A stretch of 64,000 nucleotides of DNA from Chitinophaga polysaccharea (GTDB lineage Bacteria > Bacteroidota > Bacteroidia > Chitinophagales > Chitinophagaceae). The notes beneath the pieces were generated by a model. It was not told the DNA's origin and searched no databases. It worked only from the letters and a program-made list of their open reading frames with translations. The stretch is from positions 1 through 64,000 of the forward strand of contig NZ_VIWO01000003.1 of assembly GCF_007829335.1 (NCBI RefSeq). Direction: 5' to 3'. This document shows positions 33,657 to 44,190 of this stretch, piece by piece (positions within the stretch are counted from its first letter, which is position 1; each line of letters starts with the position of its first letter). A program made the position numbers and the translations under genes.

Positions 33657-36600
33657 TTAGAAGCTATAGCGAAGACCTAATTGACCTCTCCAACGGGCGG
33701 TGAAGTTGTTGATGAAGTATGGTTTTTCATTACCAAAACCATCTATCTCTCTTCTTCTGTCATATTGGAAAACTGCATTGCCAGCTGCATCAAATTTTCT
33801 GAAGGTCAGTGGTGTAGACGCGTTGTTAGCAATGAAGTATGTTCTGCCCCAGTCTTTGTTAAGTAGGTTGCCTACGTTCAGGATATCGAAAGTGATTTCC
33901 ACTTTATGATTTTTATAAATAGGCAATACCTGCGCTATTTTAAAGTCAAAGATATTTTCGAACGGAGTGCGGCTGGCATTCTTCTTGGCATTTTCACCAC
34001 GATGCTTACTGAGGTAGCTATCATTGGTGATCAGACGTTCCAGGTCAGCTTTTTGTTGATCTGGAGTGCGGGTGTAGATCACATTACCTTTGGAATCTTT
34101 CTGGGAAATCAGATCGAAGTTCATAGCAGCAACTTCTGTTGCCTTAGGAATGTAGATCAGATCGTTGTTGCCATTGGAGCCTAAATCATCACCAGTAGGA
34201 TCAACTGTGTTGAAGTATACCCATGAGTAAGGAATACCGGATTGACCATTATAGAACAACGTTACCGTAGTACGGAATTTGTCTTCTTTACCATATTTAA
34301 AGGTTTTGGAAACTACCGCCAGTACCCGGCTACCCATGCTGTAGTTAGAGCGGGCTAATTCCAGGTTGTTCAATCCATTGACATTGGGTCCGAAGCGCCA
34401 GTTAGAGCCGGCTGTGGAAGAAGTACCATCATTAACTGCATAGGAATCACCATAAGAATAACCAACTTTCAGGAATAGACCATTGCTTGTTTGTTTGGTT
34501 AACTCACCGGAGATGTTATAAGTATAACCTTCATTGGTATTTTTCAACAAAAGAATCTGGTCACCCCAGTTTTTGTTTTTCTTTACCCAGGTTGGTCTTT
34601 TAATACCACCGCCTAAAGAAATACTGTCGTTAGATTGGATAATATTCAGATTTTCCCAGATGGCATTATTAAGCGTTTTGGTAAAGTTACCTTCTATAGT
34701 AGCGCTCATGCCCCATGGCAGTTTTCTTTCTATTGCCAGGTTGGTTTTAAACATCTGAGGGAATTTGAAGTCCCTGTCAGAAAGGTTGATATTGGAAGGG
34801 CGGCTTCCTACATTAGCCCCCATTGCAGCGAGGTTGGCGGCAGAATATTGTCCATAGAAAGGACTATTTCCATCGTAGTTGAAGCGGAAGTTGTTTGGAA
34901 GGGCGGCACCGCTCAAGCTCACATTGGTATAAACGTTACCGGTATTGGCATACTGGTTGGAGATCCATACAAATGGTACGCGGCCGGTAAAAATACCCAC
35001 ACCACCACGAATGGTGGTCATTCCATCATTAGTAACATCCCAGTTGAAACCAATGCGTGGAGCGATCAGAGGTCTTGATTTCGGAATGGTAGTAGTGGAG
35101 TAACCGGCAAAGCTGGGATCTTTTGAAAATGCAACGTTATCCGGAGGAGTGGTTGGGAAGATCGGAATGTCTATTCTTACACCGTAAGTCAAGGTGAAAT
35201 TTTTCCTGACATTCCACTCATCCTGTGCATAGATACCGATTTGGGCTGCTTTAAAGCCAATACCATCACGAAGGGTTGAATCAGCTGTATTGTAGTTGAT
35301 CTGGTATTGTCTTGGTTTCAGATTATTAATGAATCCATTGATGGAATCATATGTGTAAGAACCAAAAGCGCCCTGTATAAAAGTATTTTTGATCTTGTAA
35401 ATTTCAGCATTTGCGCCTACAGTGATGGTATGCTTACCTTTGTACATGGTCAGGTTATCTGTAATAGTCCAGATACTCTGATCCAGGGCGTTGGCTGTAG
35501 AGGAAAACTCACTACCCAGGTTGATGGTACGCCCGTTGTCATTAATAGTAACAGTAGGGAAAGGCTGTCCTTCGTAAGTCCTCCTGTCTTTTACATTATT
35601 ATAACCAACCCTCAATTCATTACTCAATTTGTTAGAGAAGTTGGAGTTCAACTCAATAACACTGGAATTACTTTTTGAAGGGAATTTGTAATAGTTGTTT
35701 GCAAAAGCGGCAGAACTATTGCTCCTGCTGTAAATTAGATCACTCGCATTCAAATAGTTATGACGTATCGTCAGTTTGTGAACAGAATTGATGTTCCAGT
35801 CAATACGGCCGAAAAGCGTTGTAGCTGGTTTATTGCGTTCCTGGTCCGTATAGCTTCCCAGATCCACTTTGTATTTAGTTGCCACAAAATCATAAATACT
35901 TTTCAGTTCATCTGTGGTTACATTGGAAGATCCAGTTCCAGGATTAAAATCTATTGGGTTCTTTCTGACAGATCTTTCGGCGTTTACATAGAAGAACAGT
36001 TTATTTTTTATGATGGGTCCGCCCAGAGAAGCACCGAAAATCTTATTAGTGAAATCGCCGTAGCGGGCGCGGGTTGAATCCGGAGCCTTACCTACCAGAG
36101 ATTGGCCCTGATAGAAGAAATAAGCAGCGCCGTGGAAATCGTTTGTTCCGCTTTTGGTAATGGCATTGATACCACCACCGGTAAAGCCACTCTGTTTAAC
36201 ATCGTAAGGGTTCAGTACAATCTGTAACTGGTCAATCGTTTCTATAGAAATAGGATTTGCTCCGGCCTGGCCTCCATTGGTACCGGAGGCAGACAAACCA
36301 AATACGTCGTTGGTTACAGCGCCGTCTACTGCAAATTGGTTGTATTTATTGCTTTGGCCTCCGAAGGAAATACCCATTGGTGAGCCGTCTTTACCGTTGG
36401 TAGAAACGGAAGCCTGGGGACTCAGTCTAACGAAATCCTGTACGCTTCTGTTAACGGAAGGAAGGTTATTAAGCTGAGTGCGGGAAATGTTCATGGCAGT
36501 ACCGCCGTTACCTTTAACGGTGTTTTTAGTACCAGTAATACTAATTTCTTTCAGAGTAGTAGATCCCTCAGATAGCTTTACGTTAATCTTCAGCGGTTCA

Positions 36601-36896
36601 CCCAGTTTCAGAAAGATGTCGCTGAAAGTTTCGGTACCATAACTAATGAAAGATACTTCCACTTTGTACGGTCCGCCAACACGCATGTTGGGGATGGTGA
36701 ACTCACCACCATTACGGGTTGTTGTTCCATAAATGGTTCCGGTAGGTGTGTGGGTTGCTTTTACTGTAGCTCCAATCAGGCCCTGGCCTTTTGAATCTGT
36801 TACCACACCAGTGATGCTACTGGTGGTAACCTGTGCATAAGTAAAGAGAACAGTGATTAACAATGAAAAAGTTAAGAGTAATTTTTTAAACCCCAT
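33657..36896 (-). CDS. Oar-like TonB-dependent outer membrane receptor
   Basis: I start the protein at 36896 (MGFKKLLLTFSLLITVLFTYAQ), which gives a proper signal peptide; 1079 residues. The mature N-terminus is a carboxypeptidase-regulatory-like beta domain (SITGVVTDSKGQGLIGATVKATHTPTG, about 24-110). A plug domain follows (about 120-260; LPSVNRSVQDFVRLSPQASVS and IETIDQLQIVLNPYDV). A long beta-barrel is rich in Asn, Tyr and Gly, ending LGLRYSF with the C-terminal phenylalanine. Oar homologues in Myxobacteria are linked to secretion of protease or signals, so export rather than nutrient import is possible. The gene is a single unit with a long 425-bp upstream gap shared with ribBA. Confidence 0.88.
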   Translation of the reverse strand: MGFKKLLLTFSLLITVLFTYAQVTTSSITGVVTDSKGQGLIGATVKATHTPTGTIYGTTTRNGGEFTIPNMRVGGPYKVEVSFISYGTETFSDIFLKLGEPLKINVKLSEGSTTLKEISITGTKNTVKGNGGTAMNISRTQLNNLPSVNRSVQDFVRLSPQASVSTNGKDGSPMGISFGGQSNKYNQFAVDGAVTNDVFGLSASGTNGGQAGANPISIETIDQLQIVLNPYDVKQSGFTGGGINAITKSGTNDFHGAAYFFYQGQSLVGKAPDSTRARYGDFTNKIFGASLGGPIIKNKLFFYVNAERSVRKNPIDFNPGTGSSNVTTDELKSIYDFVATKYKVDLGSYTDQERNKPATTLFGRIDWNINSVHKLTIRHNYLNASDLIYSRSNSSAAFANNYYKFPSKSNSSVIELNSNFSNKLSNELRVGYNNVKDRRTYEGQPFPTVTINDNGRTINLGSEFSSTANALDQSIWTITDNLTMYKGKHTITVGANAEIYKIKNTFIQGAFGSYTYDSINGFINNLKPRQYQINYNTADSTLRDGIGFKAAQIGIYAQDEWNVRKNFTLTYGVRIDIPIFPTTPPDNVAFSKDPSFAGYSTTTIPKSRPLIAPRIGFNWDVTNDGMTTIRGGVGIFTGRVPFVWISNQYANTGNVYTNVSLSGAALPNNFRFNYDGNSPFYGQYSAANLAAMGANVGSRPSNINLSDRDFKFPQMFKTNLAIERKLPWGMSATIEGNFTKTLNNAIWENLNIIQSNDSISLGGGIKRPTWVKKNKNWGDQILLLKNTNEGYTYNISGELTKQTSNGLFLKVGYSYGDSYAVNDGTSSTAGSNWRFGPNVNGLNNLELARSNYSMGSRVLAVVSKTFKYGKEDKFRTTVTLFYNGQSGIPYSWVYFNTVDPTGDDLGSNGNNDLIYIPKATEVAAMNFDLISQKDSKGNVIYTRTPDQQKADLERLITNDSYLSKHRGENAKKNASRTPFENIFDFKIAQVLPIYKNHKVEITFDILNVGNLLNKDWGRTYFIANNASTPLTFRKFDAAGNAVFQYDRRREIDGFGNEKPYFINNFTARWRGQLGLRYSF

Positions 36897-36963
36897 AAAG
36901 CAAAGATGTTGTTGTTTCAGGCGCAAAGTTGATCATTTTTCTTGTGAAAATTTTAACTTCAAA

Positions 36964-36978
36964 TTAACAAATTGTTAA
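36964..36978. promoter_or_regulatory. Perfect palindrome near the TonB receptor start, possible operator
   Basis: Two 7-nt arms TTAACAA and TTGTTAA flank a single central A, 68 nt upstream of the start codon of the receptor. AT-rich sequence makes a chance palindrome fairly likely. Confidence 0.3.
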
Positions 36979-37279
36979 GTAGACTGTGGATATCTCGCCT
37001 GCTGGTTGAAAAATTGAACATCATCTAGTGGACGCGTAATAAATAATACGATTTCTGAGAATTTGTATCAAAAATTATAATTTTTCAAATAGGTGTTATT
37101 AATAATGAATGAAACATACACCCCGCGTGAACTTTATCTGTATTTAATTGTATGAAATTCAATCGTATTAATTTATTTGTTTATACAATAAAATCGCTTT
37201 GTATAATTAACCTGTCTGCAATATGTTTTTGACAAAAATCAACGGTTCCTCCACTTCATCTTTTCACAGGTATATGTCG

Positions 37280-37287
37280 TAACTTTG
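37280..37287 (+). promoter_or_regulatory. Candidate -7 element of ribBA
   Basis: TAACTTTG is a full -7 match 36 nt before the start codon. The -33 region is only T-rich, so the promoter is weakly supported. Confidence 0.4.
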
Positions 37288-37322
37288 CGCCATTCACATT
37301 ACTGACCCGGAGGGAATATTAT

Positions 37323-38525
37323 ATGTTAGATACAATAGCAGCAGCAATAGAAGATATAAAAAACGGTAAGCTGGTGATCGTAGTAGATGACGAAGACCGT
37401 GAAAACGAAGGTGATTTTGTAACAGCAGCACGCAATGTAACACCCGAGATTATCAACTTTATGAGTACCCACGGCCGTGGGCTGATATGTGCTCCTTTAG
37501 TGGAAGAACGTTGTGAGGAATTAGGACTGGAGATGATGGTACGCGATAATACGGCCCTGCACCAAACTCCTTTTACAGTATCGGTCGACTTGCTCGGGCA
37601 CGGCTGTACTACCGGCATTTCCGCACATGACAGGGCCAAAACTGTGCAGGCGCTGATCGATCCTACTACCAAACCGGAACACCTGGGCAAGCCCGGGCAT
37701 ATTTTCCCGCTGAAAGCCAAAACAGGAGGCGTATTACGCCGCTCAGGCCATACCGAAGCTACGATCGACCTGGCCCGCCTGGCAGGATTCGAACCCGCCG
37801 GCGTACTGGTGGAAATCATGAATGAAGACGGTACCATGGCCCGCCTGCCACAACTGCGCGAAATAGCTACCAAATTCGATCTCAAACTCATTTCCATCAA
37901 AGACCTTATCGCTTACCTGCTCAGCACCGAAACCCTGATCGAGGAAGGCGTTAAGGTACAGATGCCCACCAAATACGGCAACTTCGAGCTGGTGGCCTTT
38001 AAACAGATCAATTCCGGTGAAATTCACATGGCCCTGAAAAAAGGGAACTGGAAAAAAGATGAGCCGGTACTAGTACGTGTGCACTCCTCTTGTGTAACAG
38101 GAGATATACTCCATTCATTACGTTGCGACTGTGGGGAACAACTTCATGCCGCTATGCAGATGGTGGAAAAAGAAGGGAAAGGTCTTATATTATATATGAA
38201 CCAGGAAGGACGCGGTATAGGCCTCATGAACAAACTGAAAGCCTATAAACTCCAGGAAGAAGGACTGGATACCGTGGAAGCTAACCTGGAACTTGGTTTT
38301 AAAATGGATGAGCGCGATTATGGCGTAGGTGCACAAATCCTCCGCCAGATGGGTATCTCCAAACTCCGCCTGATTACCAACAACCCGCGCAAACGCGCCG
38401 GCTTAAGCGGTTATGGACTGGAAGTAGTGGAAAATGTACCTATCGAAATTCATCCTAACCCACATAATGAAGGGTACCTGAAAACCAAGAGAGATAAATT
38501 AGGTCATGATATCCTCAGAGGATAG
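37323..38525 (+). CDS. ribBA: Bifunctional riboflavin precursor enzyme RibBA
   Basis: The 400-residue enzyme makes both precursors of riboflavin. The N-terminal RibB half converts ribulose 5-phosphate to 3,4-dihydroxy-2-butanone 4-phosphate. The C-terminal RibA half opens GTP. RibB motifs are [13 protein letters not shown] at about 20-32 and [12 protein letters not shown] near 50. RibA motifs are [24 protein letters not shown], with zinc ligands C257, C268 and C270, then NQEGRGIGL near 297 and the [13 protein letters not shown] segment. All catalytic residues that I can place are present. It stands alone from other riboflavin genes, as is common in Bacteroidota. Confidence 0.96.
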   Translation: MLDTIAAAIEDIKNGKLVIVVDDEDRENEGDFVTAARNVTPEIINFMSTHGRGLICAPLVEERCEELGLEMMVRDNTALHQTPFTVSVDLLGHGCTTGISAHDRAKTVQALIDPTTKPEHLGKPGHIFPLKAKTGGVLRRSGHTEATIDLARLAGFEPAGVLVEIMNEDGTMARLPQLREIATKFDLKLISIKDLIAYLLSTETLIEEGVKVQMPTKYGNFELVAFKQINSGEIHMALKKGNWKKDEPVLVRVHSSCVTGDILHSLRCDCGEQLHAAMQMVEKEGKGLILYMNQEGRGIGLMNKLKAYKLQEEGLDTVEANLELGFKMDERDYGVGAQILRQMGISKLRLITNNPRKRAGLSGYGLEVVENVPIEIHPNPHNEGYLKTKRDKLGHDILRG

Positions 38526-38593
38526 ACACATATGACGGCCCATAAGGCCGCGTGACCGGTGTGGTAACATGCCGGTAACCCATAAACCACGCG

Positions 38594-38629
38594 AAGGAGG
38601 AAACCGGTGCTACAACTGGTTTTCTCCTT
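38594..38629. terminator. Terminator between ribBA and the TamB gene
   Basis: A 12-bp stem with one G-T pair (38594-38605 with 38618-38629, AAGGAGGAAACC/GGTTTTCTCCTT) lies 69 nt after the ribBA stop and 17 nt before the convergent TamB stop. A smaller hairpin CGGCC/GGCCG is upstream at about 38535-38550. Confidence 0.7.
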
Positions 38630-38645
38630 TGTCGTTTAACCCGCC

Positions 38646-41600
38646 TTATTCATTATTTTTTGTAGTCTTTTTGGTCGCTTTTGCGGAATCCTCCTGCTCC
38701 TTTTTCAAGGCAGCGGCCTTACGTAGCGAATCCAGCAGCGGCGTGCGCCGGCCACGGCTCCCCCCGTTGAATAGTTCGGAAAATCGGTTATACTCCCTGA
38801 TATAGGAAATGCCTACGCCGGATTTCGTACGGTTGTTGAGGTTATATACGTCGTAGTCCGTTTTACTAAAGGCGTTGATACGGAAACGGCCATCAGGCGT
38901 CAGGAGGTATTCGACGCGGAAGTCGCCCGCAAACCGGTTGGTATTAGCAGACGTGGCCGTTTTACCCCAGTCATAGTCGCCACCGGCATATAAACGGAAA
39001 CGGTTGTTAAACAGGTTGCTGGTAATACCAGCACTTACCTGGTTACGGTCTACGGAAGAGTTATCCTGGGGACCGCCCACGTTATAAGCCCGGTAGTTAA
39101 CGTTTACGCCTATACCGCTTCCCTTCAGCAGGGCGCCGGTAATATTGTTCAAAATGGCCTGGGCCTGGGCAGATAAAGCCTGCCCTACACTATTTTTACC
39201 GGTAATACCTACATTGGCCGCCGCGGTAGTGGTGGCATCATCGGGTAAAAACTGGTTGGAAAATAATAGTCCCCATACCTGGAACAAGGCTTTGTTCTGG
39301 TCGTTATTGATTTCTTTCAGGTGGGCGGCTACCCCGCTTTCATAAGCCAGGCTGCCTACTTCTGGTAATTCGATGGAATAGGTGATGTCAGGCTTCAACA
39401 GTGCGCCACGCAGGTTGATCAGTACATCCACTTTTTCGGTGCGGGTAGCCAGCTTGTCAGCGCTGATATTGGTGCCTTGTCCTACCAGGTTATAAAGACT
39501 CACCTTGGGCAGGGAGTACTTGGCCATAATATTTACCCGCGCTTCCGAAGGATCGCCATTCCAGATAATGCTGCTGTTCTTTTCTATATCAAATTTCCAG
39601 CTGGTTAAGCGCTGGAACGTGAAGTTGTAGGACCCGTTATTGATTTCGTAATTCCCGAACATGGTAAAATCACCTTCAGTATTCACGGTGATCTGCAGGT
39701 TGCCGGTACCGTTGGCCGAAATGATATCGCCGGTAGTGGCATCCAGGATAACATCTATCTGTGCATCCGGGTTGGCAGCGATATCAAGCTTGACGGTGAG
39801 CTTGGTATTATCTTTTTTCTTCTTCTTTTCTACGATCTCGGTACCATAGGTTTTGAAGGTGATGTAATCGTATTTACCGATATCCTTGCTGTCGGACATA
39901 GGCAGGTAGAAGTGGGTGCCTTTGATGGGCCTGGCCAGGATATGCATCTGCATATCGTTGATGGGGCCGGAGAAGTATACTTTGCCATCGGCAATAACAT
40001 CCCCGTAGAACAGGTCGTTGTCATTGGCGGTGGTACCCAGGAAAACGAAACCACGGCCGGTTACATCGAAATCGAAATTGAGTTTGTCGAAGTGATCATG
40101 GCTGATATAGCCGCTGGCGTTACCTTGGGTATTGTTTTTATCGACCAGTACGAAGTTGCCGAATTCAATCAGGTTATCATCCACATTGATGTTCAGCTTG
40201 GGTATCCGGTAATGGGTGCCCAGGTAATCTACTGTTACGCCCACGGTATCCAGGGAAAGAGTGCCTTTCACCGATGGCTGCATAGTAGTGCCGCCAATTT
40301 TGAGATTACCGGCTACGGTACCGGTGAGGTTCGATACATAGCCCGCCAGGTACTTGTTCAACAGGCTGATAGAGGTTCCATTAAGCTGGATGCCCGCGTC
40401 GATATTATTGTTGCTGGCCAGCAGGCCTATCTGTCCCTGTGCGGCGAAAGCTTTGCCTTCATTGTCAGATTGCACACTAAAGGTAGCTATGCCCGTTTGA
40501 TGATGATAGGAGCCATCTACATTCACGATCCCGATAGAATCGTTGTCTATGCGCAGCTCCCGGGTTCTCAATGCGGTATTAATGTCCAGGTTGGCGGTTG
40601 GATCCGCAATATTGATGGTACCGTCTGTAATCCCTTCAATGCGGGTAGTAATGAGTTGCGCGGGAATAACGTCGGCCAGGTTCAGGTTTTTAAGGGTAAC
40701 GATGAACTTCGACTCATCCGGGTTAAACTCATTCGTTTCTATGGTAACGCTTTGATCATTGCGGGTAATGCGGAAATTTTTTACTGTGAGAAAGTGTTTG
40801 CTCCAGTAAATTTCATTGCCGGGTGTTACGTTCCACTGGCGCTCGTTAACGGTGAAGGCACTGTTGAGGAAATTGACTTTCACCCCTTCCGCTACAGTGA
40901 TGATACGGGCATAAAAGCCATCCAGGGATGACGTGTCTTCTGCGGAAAGGTCTACTTTCACATAGGAGGTATCATGCCCGGAGCTGGCCAGTATCACGGG
41001 ATTTTCAAACATCACATTCTTACCGGACAATATTTTACCAATACTGGTGCTGATATTGACCTTATTAAAATTACCTTCTCCCTTTACCTGTAAATCCTGT
41101 ACATGGTAACCCTGGAAGCCGGCTTCCGGTATGTTGATATTCAGTGCCAGGTTGCCGCCGTTCATGGTATTCAGGGCGCCGTCGACCCGGCTTTGATTAA
41201 AGCCGGTAAACTGTTTGGTAAACCCTTTCAACAGTTTGTCCACGTCTCCCAGGTTGAAGGCAAAGGTGAAGTCCTGGTTGATATTGGTTTGTGCCGGTGG
41301 ACTGAAATAGCTGGGATAATATTTATACAGCAGCAGGTGAAAGGCATTGGGTAGTTGGAGGAAGCTATATTGTCCTTTTACAAACCCGCTGATTTCACTG
41401 CCGGCAAATTCCAGTACTTTTTTATTATCCACGATATGCGACAGTACATTAAGGGAGTCGAACTCCAGTCGCCGGTTGTCTTTGAACACCGATACTTCAT
41501 ACATCCGGGCGCTTCCATCGAAATTGTCGATGTTACTGCCTTTAAAGTTGAGATCCAGCTTGGCCTGCAGGGTAACGGAATCTTCTGTGAGGTGCAGTGC

Positions 41601-43529
41601 TTTCAGGTCGCTTTTACGGATTTCTGAATTGAAATTAAATACGGGGAGGGCCTCGTTAAAGTCGATGGTACCGGCAAAGTCCATATCCAGGTTGGGATCA
41701 TTGGCAGTGAGGGAGCCATTGAAAAATTTCCGGCTCATTTCCCCTTTGGTTTTGATATTACGATAATTGTAGCCGAATAGGGCAATTTCCTGGATGTTGG
41801 CATCCACACTGGCTTTGAGCGTTTTAAAGTTAAAGCCGGCGCCGTCTACTTTGGCATCCAGGGAAACGGTGGAGAGGTTATCGTTGTCGAAAAGGCTGCC
41901 TATATCAAAGTTGCTGGCCTTGAGGCTACCGGAGTACACCGGTATATCCCTGCTGGTTTTAAAGTTCAGATCGGAGTTGAGCTTTCCCAGGTTGGTCTGA
42001 AACTGGCCATAGGCCACAAAGTCGTTGATGAAGCCGGTGTAGCTTCCCTGAAAATGGATATTGGACAACCGGTCGATGCGAACGGTATTAACGACGTCTT
42101 TTATGATAGGCATGATCTGCATCACATCTTTGCCAGTAGTGACCAGTTCGTCGGTATGGAAATCGATGAATGTTTCGTAGATGTCCGGCAGGCCGCGCAT
42201 TTCCAGGCTTCCTTTCAGGCGGGTGGTATTGCCGGCGCTGAGGTCTATTTCTGATGCCTTCAGGTTACTTACCGGACCCCGGGCCTTTCCGTTGAGGATA
42301 ATTTCTTTTTTCCAGGAGGAGAGAGGCGGGGCAAAAAAGGCAATATCGTCGGATGACAGCTTACAGTTTTTAAAATGCGCCTGCATGAACACATCGTCGA
42401 TATAATTGCTCATATCACTGATATCGCTGTATTGCATGGTGTAGTAGTCGCCAATATGACTGCGGTTTGTTTCCAGGTCGAGCTGCGAGAACTCCATTTC
42501 TACGGGCGACATTTTAAATCGGCTGCTCAGTTTCTTCACTTCAAAGCCGCTGCGCTCTTTGGTGCGCAGGGTAAGGTCGCCTATCACGCTGTCCTTTACC
42601 AGGCTGGTATTGGTGAGGGATAGGTTGATATCATTGAAGCGGATATGATGTGGCGCAAAGTAGCCTTCTTCAATTTTGGTGGTATCGTCGGGATTATCGA
42701 CGCCAAAAATCCCGTTTTTGATATTAATCTCTTTTATAATAAGTTTCCAGTTAGCACTGTTCCACCGGAGCTCATTGATCTGGCTACTATCCACGGGGTT
42801 GGTGCCCGGAGCAGGGCGTCGGCGGTGGCGCAGGGGGGAAGACGCATAACTGCTCACAATAAAAGCAGGTGAGGTGAGGGTGAGCTCCTGGATATCGATA
42901 TTATGTTTTTGAAGGTCGAGGTTTTTGGCATCCAGGTAAATGCGCTTGGCGGAGGCCCTCATATCTTCACCTACCCAGGCGTCTACCTGGTTGAACTGTA
43001 TATTGCGGAGGTCTATTTTTTTCAGGTCCAGCGAAATGCCTTTGCTGGGCGTATGGCTGGTATCTGTTGGACCGGAGAACGCTTCTTCCAGGAAATGATA
43101 GTTCCACACAGAGTCTTTGCGGGAACGGAGAAGGTTGACCTGTGCGTTTTCCAGCCCTATAAACTTAATCACCGGCTTGTCCTGGAAAAAGAACCAGTCG
43201 GTAATGCGTACCTGTAATTTGCCGGCATACAACAGGGTATCACGGTGTTGATCTTCTATCAGCGCGCCTTCCAGCTGCATATGATTGAACAGCTGAAACT
43301 TTACACGGTCAATTTGTACCCTTGTTTTCAACTGTTCGGATAAACGGCTGGTCACTTCCCCTACGAGGAAGTTCTGTACCACCGGGATGTTTACCAGTAT
43401 TCCGATCAGGATGACAAGGCCTAACAAACAGAGTAACACGACAGATAATATTTTCCGTACTTTTTTCAGGCGCCTAAAGTTTATCCGGCAAAAATAATTA
43501 ATAGTTGCCAGTCCTTGGCAACAAGCCAA
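38646..43529 (-). CDS. TamB-like (DUF490) translocation/assembly module protein
   Basis: The 1627-residue protein has an N-terminal transmembrane anchor at about residues 26-46 (ILSVVLLCLLGLVILIGILVNI) followed by IPVVQNFLVGEVTSRLSEQL. A very long periplasmic beta-rich part follows, ending in a TamB_C-type domain of about 1180-1560 (TRTEKVDVLINLRGALLKPDI and related strands). Such proteins span the periplasm and move lipids or help insert outer membrane proteins. The first 25 residues are unusual (two cysteines, basic) and no better in-frame start is visible, so the start is uncertain. It is a single long minus-strand gene. Confidence 0.88.
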   Translation of the reverse strand: MACCQGLATINYFCRINFRRLKKVRKILSVVLLCLLGLVILIGILVNIPVVQNFLVGEVTSRLSEQLKTRVQIDRVKFQLFNHMQLEGALIEDQHRDTLLYAGKLQVRITDWFFFQDKPVIKFIGLENAQVNLLRSRKDSVWNYHFLEEAFSGPTDTSHTPSKGISLDLKKIDLRNIQFNQVDAWVGEDMRASAKRIYLDAKNLDLQKHNIDIQELTLTSPAFIVSSYASSPLRHRRRPAPGTNPVDSSQINELRWNSANWKLIIKEINIKNGIFGVDNPDDTTKIEEGYFAPHHIRFNDINLSLTNTSLVKDSVIGDLTLRTKERSGFEVKKLSSRFKMSPVEMEFSQLDLETNRSHIGDYYTMQYSDISDMSNYIDDVFMQAHFKNCKLSSDDIAFFAPPLSSWKKEIILNGKARGPVSNLKASEIDLSAGNTTRLKGSLEMRGLPDIYETFIDFHTDELVTTGKDVMQIMPIIKDVVNTVRIDRLSNIHFQGSYTGFINDFVAYGQFQTNLGKLNSDLNFKTSRDIPVYSGSLKASNFDIGSLFDNDNLSTVSLDAKVDGAGFNFKTLKASVDANIQEIALFGYNYRNIKTKGEMSRKFFNGSLTANDPNLDMDFAGTIDFNEALPVFNFNSEIRKSDLKALHLTEDSVTLQAKLDLNFKGSNIDNFDGSARMYEVSVFKDNRRLEFDSLNVLSHIVDNKKVLEFAGSEISGFVKGQYSFLQLPNAFHLLLYKYYPSYFSPPAQTNINQDFTFAFNLGDVDKLLKGFTKQFTGFNQSRVDGALNTMNGGNLALNINIPEAGFQGYHVQDLQVKGEGNFNKVNISTSIGKILSGKNVMFENPVILASSGHDTSYVKVDLSAEDTSSLDGFYARIITVAEGVKVNFLNSAFTVNERQWNVTPGNEIYWSKHFLTVKNFRITRNDQSVTIETNEFNPDESKFIVTLKNLNLADVIPAQLITTRIEGITDGTINIADPTANLDINTALRTRELRIDNDSIGIVNVDGSYHHQTGIATFSVQSDNEGKAFAAQGQIGLLASNNNIDAGIQLNGTSISLLNKYLAGYVSNLTGTVAGNLKIGGTTMQPSVKGTLSLDTVGVTVDYLGTHYRIPKLNINVDDNLIEFGNFVLVDKNNTQGNASGYISHDHFDKLNFDFDVTGRGFVFLGTTANDNDLFYGDVIADGKVYFSGPINDMQMHILARPIKGTHFYLPMSDSKDIGKYDYITFKTYGTEIVEKKKKKDNTKLTVKLDIAANPDAQIDVILDATTGDIISANGTGNLQITVNTEGDFTMFGNYEINNGSYNFTFQRLTSWKFDIEKNSSIIWNGDPSEARVNIMAKYSLPKVSLYNLVGQGTNISADKLATRTEKVDVLINLRGALLKPDITYSIELPEVGSLAYESGVAAHLKEINNDQNKALFQVWGLLFSNQFLPDDATTTAAANVGITGKNSVGQALSAQAQAILNNITGALLKGSGIGVNVNYRAYNVGGPQDNSSVDRNQVSAGITSNLFNNRFRLYAGGDYDWGKTATSANTNRFAGDFRVEYLLTPDGRFRINAFSKTDYDVYNLNNRTKSGVGISYIREYNRFSELFNGGSRGRRTPLLDSLRKAAALKKEQEDSAKATKKTTKNNE

Positions 43530-43681
43530 TAAATAAGATAGATTTCCCGTTTAAACAACGTAATGACGGGTGCTTTTTTCGTATATAGATAACAGTGAGT
43601 AAAGCTGTTTTTGGCGCTGGTGATCAATATTTGTATGGGTAAAATGCATGATAAGTTTTTATCACCGGATTGTCTTGTATG

Positions 43682-43689
43682 TATCTTTG
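43682..43689 (+). promoter_or_regulatory. Possible -7 element upstream of the SusC operon
   Basis: TATCTTTG matches TANNTTTG, with TTTT 21 nt upstream. If used, the leader would be about 495 nt, which is unusually long. Confidence 0.25.
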
Positions 43690-43954
43690 TGATGGTGTTA
43701 TTTTACCGTATTATGATTTTATTTTCATCTTCTATGTCTTGATATGATAAATGAGTATTTTTTAATTTATTGATTATCATGTGCTTTATTCTGCCCGGAG
43801 CAATATTGGTATAGTAATTCACTTCGTCACGGTATTGTCAATAATTACCCCATTACCTATTAAGAAAATTTTAACATTTCTAATTTCCCCCCCGGAACTG
43901 TGAACAATTGAGGTAATATCAACCAAAAAAGTAGACAGTTATTATCAACGTGCA

Positions 43955-44074
43955 TTAATAAGTGAACAATACCTACGAGCATTAATATCAGTAACATTAA
44001 CCAGGATCGATAATGACATTCTTACACAAATTTCAAAAGAAGAAGATTATTTCCCGTGAACGTTAATAAGTGAA
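43955..44074 (+). repeat. Direct repeat pair upstream of the SusC gene
   Basis: The 12-mer TTAATAAGTGAA occurs at 43955-43966 and 44063-44074, 108 nt apart, in the region with repeated GTGAAC words. Confidence 0.5.
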
Positions 44075-44190
44075 TAACATTTCAGGACTGTCAACCGAAA
44101 AACAAAAAAAACAATAAACGATTTCCAGTGAACAAAAGGTAGTTATCAACCCATCTGATAATTCCAGCTTAATTTATTAAACCAGAATCT

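Larger units (their letters stand above)
36897..37322. other. AT-rich divergent intergenic region (TonB receptor / ribBA)
   Basis: This 426-bp gap holds no gene that I can support. It contains a perfect 15-nt palindrome TTAACAA-A-TTGTTAA at 36964-36978 near the TonB receptor start, a 16-nt palindrome AAAAATTATAATTTTT at 37069-37084, and the -7 element for ribBA at 37280-37287. I see no FMN riboswitch pattern. Confidence 0.6.
43530..44190. other. Long AT-rich upstream region of the SusC operon
   Basis: This 661-bp gap between divergent genes holds no supportable ORF. It has a -7-like TATCTTTG at 43682-43689, four copies of GTGAAC (43900, 43962, 44056 and 44128), and a 12-nt exact direct repeat at 43955 and 44063. 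It also has TCAAC words near 43919, 43945, 44091 and 44146. This pattern suggests a regulated promoter or untranslated leader. Confidence 0.5.

Noticed and set aside
37000..37322. FMN riboswitch upstream of ribBA
   Set aside because: The region is AT-rich and lacks the conserved GC-rich RFN helices that I would expect.
39912..40931. 339-residue open frame on the plus strand
   Set aside because: It is antisense to the TamB-like gene, and long shadow frames are expected opposite a 4.9-kb gene. No family resemblance is seen.
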